Shown here in pieces: positions 56,396-64,000 of a stretch of DNA of 64,000 nt. Position 1 is the first letter of the stretch. Each line of letters starts with the position of its first letter. The notes beneath the pieces are model-generated. The model saw only the letters and a list, made by a program, of their open reading frames with translations, was not told the origin of the DNA and did no database searches. Both the position numbers and the translations under genes were made by a program. Source of the stretch: Chlamydoabsidia padenii (lineage: Eukaryota; Mucoromycota; Mucoromycetes; Mucorales; Cunninghamellaceae); assembly GCA_025330725.1 (NCBI GenBank), contig JAIWND010000001.1, positions 434,001-498,000 of the forward strand, written 5' to 3'.

Positions 56396-57450
56396 GCTAA
56401 GAAATTGAGCTGTTATTTCAGAATGATGTGAAAAGAGAGTGTAAGACGACCCTTTTATATCAAAATCAAGGTTGGACGAAAAAGGGTTTTTCTATATTAC
56501 TTTTTTTAAATCAAGCAAGTCTACCTAGTTAATTTTCTTCTAATTCTATATTATCAAGCTGATGCAATGTCGAGTTAGTTTACCCGTATCTCGGTGATGA
56601 TTGTGTCTCGCCAAAAGAATGTGTGCCCTGAATTGATGATCGGAAAACCTTAAATCTGGGTGTCTAATTTTAAAAATCCGACGCATGGTCATGGTTTTTC
56701 GCCTTTCCCAAACCAATAGATACCTCAACGTGACAGTGGTGAGCTTTTTAACGCCGTCGTGTTGTCGTAGAATGGTAAGACTGGTCAAGCATTTAAAATA
56801 CGTGTGGAATCTTACGAGATGGTGTGACACTGATTACCATCCCAAGTTGGTTTATGCTTATGTAGCGCATTGTTCGTCCTGATCATATAAAACCTTGAAT
56901 GATTTAGATTTCGAATGACCACAAAGACAAGTGATGAGCAATATATTCAGTTTGTAACATTATGTATCGTTTTCAGCATAGCTTGTTTCTCACGGAATAA
57001 GAGAGAAGGAAGCTTATTACATGATAAAAGGTAGATGAAGGAAACTTTTAACTCCGATCGCTATATGAAAATCATACTTTTTTGCATTTGAGTTTCTAAT
57101 CAATACCCGCACGTGTGGCCAGCTTGTTAGAATGAATGGGTAACAGGATGAATATAATGCCAGACAAATTAAGAGACCGCTGCAATGGAATCACTTAATG
57201 GACAGCAGGTGCGTAGTACAATCATTGGAAACCATTACACCCTTGTTGCATAAATCATGTTTATAGGCATACTTTCCGAAAACGGTACTCAGTCTATTTC
57301 CAAGCGGAATTTAAAAAATGATTGGTCAATTGCCAGAAATGCATCTTTTATTTTCTTTTTCTTTTTTTCTCCTTTTTTTCTCCTTTTTTTTTTTCTCCTA
57401 CATCTTTTCCTCATTACCAATCCATACATATCTAACAAAACTATATAAAC
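56396..57450. other. Divergent promoter region, phospholipase C and CCC1
   Basis: No gene supported. TTTTAAAAATCCGACG near 56668-56683 and AAGCGGAATTTAAAAAATG at 57301-57319 are variants of the recurrent motif, the second about 135 bp upstream of the CCC1 start. CT-rich leader with long T blocks precedes the ATG at 57451. Confidence 0.45.
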
Positions 57451-58737
57451 ATGTCATACCAACCTTTACAAAGATACTCTAAAGAATTCGAAAAACGAGT
57501 CAGTCAAGACCATTTGTTATCTTCTCCTGAAGATTCTGACGTAGAACTGGGACAGCTGCCTGATCACCATCAACCCCATCAACACCGTATTCCTCATCGC
57601 CACGACCAAAAGGTATTCAAGGACCATGTAGAAGAACACTTTTCAAGACCTGAACTTGTCAAGGATTGTATCTTGGGATTGGCGGATGGTTTGACTGTGC
57701 CTGTAAAAAACCAAAAAAAAAAAAAAGGGGGGGGAGGGAAGGACACTGTAGATAGTAATGACCAACTATTTTTTTGCTTGCTCTTTTTAGTTTGCCCTTG
57801 CTGCTGGTTTGAGTAGTCTTGGAGATACTCGTATTGTCGTATTCGGTGGTCTAGCAGGTAGGTAATAATAATAATGACGAGGAACATGATAAATTGGACT
57901 TTCCATTTTAGTCATTGAAGCCATTAGCTTGTTTGTTACAACGACTTGTACTAATTTGACTTTGCACTTTTTAATATAATAGAACTTGTGTCAGGAGCAA
58001 TCTCTATGGGACTAGGTGGATACTTGGCTGCTAAGTCTGAAGCCGAACATTACGAAACGGAACGTGAACGTGAAGGTAACAATGACAGACAAAAGGGACA
58101 GGGGGACAGGGAAGCAGGGATGAATACTGTATGCAGAATGGCGATACTTTTTTTTTTTTTTTCGCCTATGATCATTGACTTGTTTTTGTTTTTGTTTTGT
58201 TTTTTATGCAACACTATAGCAAGAGAAGTCGAACTCTATCCTGAAGAAGAAGAAGAAGAAATCATTGAACTATTTGAACCTTATGGACTGGATCGCACAT
58301 CAATGGAGCCCATGATGGTCAAGTTTAGGGAAAACACAGAAAAGTTTGTAGACTTTATGATGCGATTCGAACTCAACTTGGAACTACCTGATCCAAATAG
58401 AAGCTGGGTAATAACTAAAAAGAGTGATCAAGTTGATTATACTCGAGACTAACATCTGTTATTATAGATATCTGCTTTAACTATCGGTACCTCTTACCTC
58501 CTTGGTGGCTTTATCCCTCTCCTCCCTTACTTTTTTATCCAAGATACAAACAAAGCTTTACTTTATTCTGTCCTGGTCACTTCAATCACCCTCTTCGTCT
58601 TTGGCTATGTCAAAAGTATCTACCTTCGACCGAAACAAGCTTTTATTGGTGCCATTCAGACTCTGACTATTGGTGCGGTGGCTGCTGCATGTAGTTATGG
58701 TATCGTGGCCCTAGTAAACGAGTCTTCTACGGAATGA
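57451..58737 (+). CDS. CCC1: Vacuolar iron/manganese transporter, Ccc1/VIT1 family
   Basis: Five exons (57451..57702, 57791..57857, 57983..58075, 58220..58407, 58468..58737) give 289 residues. Family motifs: HFSRPELVKDCILGLADGLT at the start of TM1, FALAAGLSSLGDTRIVV, LVSGAISMGLGGYLAAKSEA with the following HYETERERE metal-binding helix, the Glu-rich EEEEEEIIELFEPYGL segment, and ISALTIGTSYLLGGFIPLLP. It imports Fe2+/Mn2+ into the vacuole in exchange for protons. A ~60-residue His-rich cytosolic N-terminus (PDHHQPHQHRIPHRHDQK) precedes TM1 and may bind metal; it could also carry sorting information. Intact by frame. Intron 1 contains a G8-type run after an A tract. Confidence 0.93.
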
Positions 58738-59119
58738 TGACTTTGTTTTTTATTTTTATCATTTTATCATATATCCTTACCCTATCCTACCATGTTTTAT
58801 CATAATACACCCACCATCTATAATCTAGTGTAGCGTAAATTACATCAGTGATACTCACTGTCCCCCCCCCTTTTTTTTGTAACTGTCATCTGATCTTATC
58901 TTTTTTAACTTCTTCCACATACACCCAAACCACATCCCCTTTATATCATACCAAATAACATTATAATAAAGAAGTCTATCTTGTTTAAAATCATCATAAC
59001 ATCTATGTAACTATCATATATACGACTACCAAGTATGTACATTTTTATTAATCTAGGTTTATTGAACATATATAAATAAAGGAAGCTATTGTAATGTGAT
59101 TCAAGTCTACTTCTAACAA
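58738..59119. other. Convergent intergenic region
   Basis: 3' flanks of CCC1 (+) and the D-amino-acid oxidase gene (-). A C8T9 tract is at 58863-58879 and AATAAA-like signals are present on both strands. No gene seen. Confidence 0.5.
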
Positions 59120-59649
59120 CTAGAGACGAGATTCGGATAGACCTTTTTCCACTAACCTAGAGATTAGAGCTGAGGATCCCCAACTGGATTGAAATCCAAA
59201 TCCACCATGTCCATACCCATGAGTCACCACCAAATATTTTTCGTTACCGAGGTCTATAATAAATGGAGAAAAGAGTGAATACCTATAGTTTGTACCAACA
59301 TGTTCATTCTCTTTACCATATCGTTCGTTTTCAATCCGCACACCACCTTTTCTTGTAGGTCTGAATCCAACAGCATGGCGTAGAATGACCAATGGGTGAT
59401 CATCAGTGGATAGTTCGGGGCATAAATTCTTTGTTTGATCCAAGATAGTGTCAATAGTCGCCTGATCCACATCGGAATTGCTAGCATAAAGAGAAGCATT
59501 TGAGTTATTGATCATAATTATGTTATTCATTACTTACTAGTCATGTTGCTGTGCTGTACCACCAAGTACAATTGTCCCATCTGCCCTCGGAATTACATAA
59601 CTGATTTGGCCATTATCTATCATTGATGAATCAATAAACAAAACAAATA

Positions 59650-59693
<44 letters not shown>

Positions 59694-60439
59694 AGAGAGA
59701 GGAGATAAGTAAGTATTGGTTGTTGTTGTTGCTGGGGGGGGGAGTTTATCAATCTATGTGACAAGAGACTTACCGTAACAAGTGATCGTTTTCTTGATAT
59801 GGTTCCCCTTGATGATCACAGTTTGACCTCGGGTGGGGAAAAGACAAGTATCTTTTACCCCGCCAAGATGTAATGATCCCAGACCAGTACAATTTACCAC
59901 CGCATCCACCGGTTGTCGTCCATTTATGTCACCCGTGTCGATTCCATTAAATACGTCAGTGATACAATTGAGTGTTTGTCGATGTAACTTCCCACCTTTG
60001 GATACAAATTGTCGCAACAACCATGTTAGATATTGTGGAGAATTGATTAGCACTATATAAGAGTTAGGATCAGTAGTTAGTATACATACACACATTCCAT
60101 AAGGTATCAAAGTCATGTATCACCTGTTGTATAACAATGACCAACCTTGGTAGTGCTGTGTGGGAAGTTTTCCGGGGGGATAAATGAGAACTATATATAT
60201 ATAAAATAAAAAGTTGCATGAGTTCAACATTCAAGTCCTGTGAATGGTGCAGAATCTTCATAGTGGCTATTTTGGACTTACATTTTCTACCACGTTTTTA
60301 AACCATGGGTTTTGTGTATCATCCGTCAGAGTGTCATAGTAGTCATAAGAGGGCACCACCATTACCCCAGTTTCTTCAGGTATTGTTCGACCGAGTTGTA
60401 GGAATTTTTCGTATGCCACAGTATCAAATTCTACAGCAC

Positions 60440-60489
<50 letters not shown>

Positions 60490-60887
60490 AGAGAGAGAGA
60501 GAGAGAATATTAGTCTCGTTTATCTTTGGAACGATTGTTTGACATGGCTTTTATTCCCCCCCCCCTTTTGGTCAATGAAGATCCCATTCCTACTTACCTT
60601 GTAATACTGGTTGAGCATTTGTCGCCATTGTTCGCCAATGAGCACCTAATTGAGAAGAGAAAAAAAAAAAAAAGAGTGAGAGTGAGTGAGCGAGTAATAT
60701 GCAATAAGCTGAGGTGAGTTTTTTTTTTTTTTTTCGATTTCTTACCTGCATAAGGTGAAGTGTAATTGGAGCCACGATCACCCGGGAACCATGTTGCTAC
60801 AATCGTCACTTTATATCCCTTTTCAACAAGTAGTTGCGCCGTAGTAAGTCCAATAACACCACAACCAATTACGACAATGTGCTTCAT
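59120..60887 (-). CDS. DAO1: D-amino-acid oxidase, peroxisomal
   Basis: Seven exons (60746..60887, 60598..60645, 60282..60430, 60124..60190, 59774..60052, 59538..59616, 59120..59480) give 374 residues. The FAD dinucleotide fold is HIVVIGCGVIGLTTAQLLVE (GxGxxG). The substrate and FAD region includes AHWRTMATNAQPV, VVNCTGLGSLHLGGV, PTRGQTVII, YVIPRADGTIVLGG and the substrate-carboxylate motif VGFRPTRKGGVRIE. The C-terminus SRL is a type 1 peroxisomal targeting signal. It oxidatively deaminates D-amino acids to 2-oxo acids, ammonia and H2O2. D-aspartate oxidase belongs to the same family and cannot be excluded. Introns 2 and 5 (60446-60597 region and 59617-59773) contain long (CT)n(T)n tracts. 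Confidence 0.93.
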
Positions 60888-61481
60888 ATTGGAGAAAAGT
60901 AAAATGAAGAGAAAAGAAAAACGATAAAATTATCCCCCTCTCAGTTATAATGATATAGTTTCAAATCCCGACTTCCGCATATCCCGATTCATGGGTCAAG
61001 ATATCTGCCAATGTGATTTCATGATTATAGATTCTCTGACATGGCATATAGGCATATAGGCATATACATATATGTATATTTATAATAAATCGTGTGTTTT
61101 TTTACTGTCATACTACAAAAAAGCACGTGCCCAGATCACGTGACCTTTTTATGGTTGTGGAATATATAGTTGTTTTTGATTTTTTTTTTATAATAGGGTA
61201 AAAGGTTGGGGGACAAGGAAAATGACTGAAGCGGAAAAAGATAATGTTTATTAATACAAATCAATAGGTCTTTTTATAACAGTAGTATAGATTTCGACTG
61301 GTAATGTAGATTTATCTTGATTATAATAAAAATAAGGATCTTTTAAATGCCGACTTGATAATTGAAATAGCGATAAGACGGAAAATGAAACAAATAGAGG
61401 GGCGAAGGGCGCTTGGTAAGAGTCACGTGATTTTGACGTAGGTGCTTTATATAGCAGATTTTAATCTTCCAATCAATCAGG
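60888..61481. promoter_or_regulatory. DAO promoter region and tRNA 5' flank
   Basis: TTTCAAATCCCG at 60959-60970, 72 bp upstream of the DAO ATG, is the recurrent motif in reverse orientation. Short direct repeats GCATATAG occur at about 61043-61065. Two CACGTG-like strings (GCACGTGCC at 61122, TCACGTGAC at 61136-61144) and TCACGTGAT at 61422-61430 are E-box/CACGTG elements. Confidence 0.5.
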
Positions 61482-61563
61482 GTCAGTTTGTCCGAGTGGT
61501 TAAGGAGTGTGACTAGAAATCACATAGGCTCTGCCTGCACAGGTTCAAATCCTGTAGCTGACG
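61482..61563 (+). tRNA. tRNA-Ser (anticodon AGA)
   Basis: The acceptor stem GTCAGTT (61482-61488) pairs with AGCTGAC (61556-61562), with one G-T pair; G61563 is the discriminator. The D arm is CCGAGTGGTTAAGG (A box), the anticodon stem TGTGA/TCACA encloses loop CTAGAAA with AGA at 61515-61517, a long class II variable arm (TAGGCTCTGCCTG region) follows, and the T arm is ACAGGTTCAAATCCTGT (B box). No intron. A T6 run a few bases downstream is a Pol III terminator. The long variable arm and AGA anticodon identify serine. Confidence 0.95.
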
Positions 61564-61568
61564 CTTAT

Positions 61569-61574
61569 TTTTTA
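61569..61574 (+). terminator. Pol III T-run after tRNA-Ser
   Basis: Six or more T shortly after the tRNA 3' end, the standard Pol III termination signal. Confidence 0.8.
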
Positions 61575-61603
61575 TCTTTCCTCGAATTAAGCTCCGATTA
61601 AAG

Positions 61604-61861
61604 TGTCGTTTGAACTATAAGACGAGTATTCCTTTTATATATCAGGTGAAGAATCATGTTTTTATTAAAAGTGAAGTCTACATATATATATACTATTCTA
61701 TTATCGGAGTCTATGGCTGAATTGGTTATATCGAAGCATCTAGATGTTAAAAGATTTATCGAGAGAGAAAGAAGAGAAAGAAGAGAAAGGAGAAAGAGAC
61801 AAAAAGAAATTTCCAGATTGATATCTAATTTTCCAGAGAAAATCACTTTTTATCTCCGACA
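61604..61861. repeat. 5' LTR
   Basis: TGTCGTTTGAACTATAAGAC at the start and TTTATCTCCGACA at the end. Contains a purine-rich (GAAAGAAGA)n block and TATATATATA. The orientation of transcription is not settled. Confidence 0.88.
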
Positions 61862-62204
61862 TCATTCCCCACGGGGAGAAGAATCGACCACGATTCCAAG
61901 TAAGGTCCAAAAGAAAAAGGTCGAATTACCAGGGCAACACCGAGAGGAAGGGGAAAAAAAAAAAAATCAGGCACCACCGAGATCCATACCATAACGTCAA
62001 TTACATCCATAAAGCAGTATCCGCTGTTGTCCATATTCATGCTGTTGTTCCTGTTATCGCTAAACACTGCTGATTCACCTTTCCCATTGCTTGTTATTGT
62101 TCATTTTGCTGTATGTCGTACCGTAAAAAAAAGAGAGAAAGAGTCCACCGTTCATCATAATTGTCTTCACACTTGAAACCGTCCATGCCGCCGGCGTGAT
62201 CCAA

Positions 62205-62370
62205 CTGAACGATCTAAATCCAATAATCCAAATAATAATCCAAAGTAATCGAGTAATCCATGTAAGGTGTCCAAATAAACCACATAAGTAAACCAAATAA
62301 TCCGAGTACGTAATCCGAGAAAGTAAACCAAGTAAACCAAGTAAGTAATCCGAGTCAATAATCCAAATAA
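62205..62370. repeat. Degenerate TAATCC-rich array inside the LTR element
   Basis: Roughly ten occurrences of (A/G)TAATCC with A, G or C after it, spaced about 9-20 bp, separated by (A/C)AA(G/A)TAAAC-type strings. Simple-sequence-like, non-coding. Confidence 0.6.
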
Positions 62371-63105
62371 TCCAAAGTAAATAAACCAGACAATACGAGC
62401 AATCCCAATAATACTAACAAAGCAGGTTTCATAACCGTCGTAAGATTCATTAGCCGATAACCAGGCAGTAAGTGTGATCCTAATCAATGATCCATAAATC
62501 AATGTTCCATCATCCAATAAGCAAGAATAGTTCGTTGATCCAATAGTAGTCGCCAATAATAATAAAGATCTTCTAATCGAACACAACAGAATTATACATG
62601 TCAAGGTCCAAGGTTCAGCCATTCATTCAAAGCAACCGTGTGAGTCCAGTCATCCAATGAGCAATACCAACATTAAAGAACCATAGTTGGGAGGAAGGTA
62701 CTAGTATCATCATAATAAATGTGAGCCAATCATGCACATCGAACGAGCCAGTAAGAACCAATACTAAGAGAGCCGAATAGTAAAGGAACTGAAGAGAGTG
62801 AGCGAGCCAACCAGATAATATACTTAAGCACAGTGCTAGCCATAGGAGTCCATCATATACTAATTCAAGAGTCACCGAACCAATAGTATGTATGTAAGCT
62901 ACGCATCCATATCACCAACAGCAAGCCATGTATGTCTTGCTGATTAGACGTCCAAGATTCACCGCATTGTTCCAACCATGTACTTGCCCCTCCTTAAGAA
63001 TTGTTGTCCCCAACAATTCCCAAAGATTCACCAACGCAAGCCAGGAGCAAAGTATCGCCGTACCAAAAGGAAAGCCAGAGGATCGAAACGTAAACAAGCT
63101 ACCAG

Positions 63106-63363
63106 TGTCGTTTGAACTATAAGACGAGTATTCCTTTTATATATCAGGTGAAGAATCATGTTTTTATTAAAAGTGAAGTCTACATATATATATACTATTC
63201 TATTATCGGAGTCTATGGCTGAATTGGTTATATCGAAGCATCTAGATGTTAAAAGATTTATCGAGAGAGAAAGAAGAGAAAGAAGAGAAAGGAGAAAGAG
63301 ACAAAAAGAAATTTCCAGATTGATATCTAATTTTCCAGAGAAAATCACTTTTTATCTCCGACA
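63106..63363. repeat. 3' LTR
   Basis: Same sequence as the 5' LTR as far as read. Followed directly by the AAAG target duplicate. Confidence 0.88.
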
Positions 63364-63830
63364 AAAGCGCCACTTTGCTTCTGTTTCATTTTTTTTTTTT
63401 TTTTTTCTTGAAACCCTTTTATCTCTCTTCTCTTTTTCTTATTCAATCTTCACATACTGTGTGCCTTTTTTATCCTTCCGGGAATGCTGCCTACTAACCA
63501 AGAAACTGATTAATTTGGATGAATTTTGACTTATCTTTGCACTATTGGGCCGTTGTGCATCACTGGCAAACGATGAACTTATTTATCAAGGAAGGTGCCT
63601 TAATTAGTGTCTTCGAACAAGGGTAAGTAACTTTATAAAAGTAGGGGGTCCAAAGATGTATTAGATAACCATAAAACCCAAGTAGTCATTTGATAACTAT
63701 TAGTCATTGAATGAATGCTGCCTTGGGTCCAGGGTTTCAACTGCATTTTATAACATATCTTTTGTCTTGGAATATCTTTTTAGCTAACTTTATTCATTTT
63801 ATTATCTTCTTATTATCTCAGGGTATTATC
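63364..63830. promoter_or_regulatory. Leader of the SUR7-like gene with a probable 5'-UTR intron
   Basis: A T18 tract and CT-rich block (63391-63445) precede a likely transcript start. A GTAAGT donor at 63623 and an acceptor ATTATCTCAG ending at 63821 (branch TAGCTAAC at 63781) define a 199-nt intron. An upstream ATG at 63519 begins a frame that, after splicing, runs in a different frame past the proposed start. Confidence 0.45.
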
Positions 63831-64000
63831 ATGCTTTACGAACTCTCGACATCACTTGGTTGCTTCTTTTTATTTTCCTCTTTTATCTTGAACCTATTTA
63901 TTGTGATTGGTCAAGTCAGCAACAAACCTTTTATCAATCGATTGTACTTTGCTCAAGCAAGCCAGAAATCCACAGGTCAATACTACAACTTGGGGTTATG
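63831..64000 (+). CDS. SUR7/PalI-like membrane protein, N-terminal fragment
   Basis: Only the first 56 codons are inside the window. A hydrophobic first segment (LGCFFLFSSFILNLFIVIGQ) is followed by SNKPFINRLYFAQASQKS and GQYYNLGL. A first membrane helix followed by a short N-x-P-F loop, L-Y-F-A and a Y-N-x-G-L motif resembles the claudin-like SUR7/PalI family of eisosome and pH-sensing membrane proteins. The start codon follows the proposed acceptor at 63821 by 9 nt. Identification rests on a short piece, and the overlapping alternative frame leaves the start uncertain. Confidence 0.55.
   Translation, partial: MLYELSTSLGCFFLFSSFILNLFIVIGQVSNKPFINRLYFAQASQKSTGQYYNLGL

Larger units (their letters stand above)
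61604..63363. mobile_element. Non-coding miniature LTR retrotransposon (TRIM-like)
   Basis: Two 258-bp direct repeats (61604-61861 and 63106-63363), identical over their length by eye, each start TGTCG and end CGACA, the TG...CA signature of LTRs with 5-bp terminal inverted repeats. AAAG occurs immediately before and immediately after the element, a 4-bp target duplication. The ~1244-bp internal part encodes no gag, protease or reverse transcriptase that I can see, so movement would depend on proteins from another element. It inserted 40 bp downstream of the tRNA-Ser gene. Identical LTRs point to recent insertion. No obvious tRNA-complementary primer site (TGG...) follows the 5' LTR. Confidence 0.9.

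Noticed and set aside
61656..61994. Arg/Glu-rich frame within the LTR
   Set aside because: It is the translation of the (GAAAGAAGA)n purine block, present identically in both LTRs; no independent sign of coding.
62167..62622. 151-codon minus-strand frame inside the LTR element
   Set aside because: Composition is dictated by the TAATCC-rich array and it shows no gag or pol motif.
1..64000. CRISPR array, bacterial operons or prophage
   Set aside because: Intron-rich eukaryotic genes throughout; no regular short repeats with unique spacers.

Overview
The window is eukaryotic and looks like nuclear DNA of an early-diverging filamentous fungus, most likely Mucoromycota (Mucorales-like). The evidence is AT-rich spacers full of homopolymer and CT/GA tracts, many 50-150 nt GT-AG introns with GTAAGT donors and CTAAC/CTAAT branch sites, fungal families (TRK potassium transporter, Vam7-type PX-SNARE, Zn-cluster-type and GATA regulators, SUR7/PalI protein) and long CAA-encoded Gln runs. 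I assigned no species. Exon joins below were made by hand from splice signals and frame.

Layout. 0-7 kb: a CUE-domain protein (3' end outside the window), a fungal-specific transcription factor and the GID-complex WD40 protein Gid7/WDR26, all on the minus strand. 7-14 kb: an S9 serine peptidase (+), a repeat island (9.8-10.4 kb) and PP2A regulatory subunit B55 (-). 14-22 kb: a PPR protein, a TRK potassium transporter and phosphatidylinositol synthase, all on the plus strand, with repeats at 19.7 and 22.3-22.8 kb. 23-33.7 kb: a minus-strand block of SDH2, an ATOS-like protein, the TORC2 subunit Sin1, an SLC35F-type transporter and TBP. 34-41 kb: a possible 38-residue protein, a Vam7-like SNARE, a repeat island inverted relative to the one at 22 kb, a secreted RlpA-like protein and CSN5. 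41-49 kb: an unknown protein, a two-finger GATA factor, an unknown small protein and a bZIP factor with a predicted membrane segment. 49-61 kb: Rogdi/Rav2, a 4E-T-like eIF4E-binding protein, a secreted phosphoesterase-type phospholipase C, a Ccc1/VIT iron transporter and a peroxisomal D-amino-acid oxidase. 61.5-64 kb: tRNA-Ser(AGA), a young non-coding LTR element 40 bp downstream of it, and the start of a SUR7-like gene.

Most genes are ordinary housekeeping genes and do not form an operon or obvious cluster. The most unusual signals are: (1) two genes, PP2A-B55 and the phospholipase C, that keep their reading frame only if a single G flanked by AG and GT is spliced in as a 1-nt exon; (2) a miniature LTR retrotransposon (258-bp identical LTRs, 4-bp target duplication) beside a tRNA gene; (3) a bZIP factor with an ATF6/CREB3-like hydrophobic segment after the zipper; (4) a recurrent GCGGGATTTGAA-like element upstream of many unrelated genes; (5) a GATA factor carrying one 18-residue-loop and one 17-residue-loop finger.
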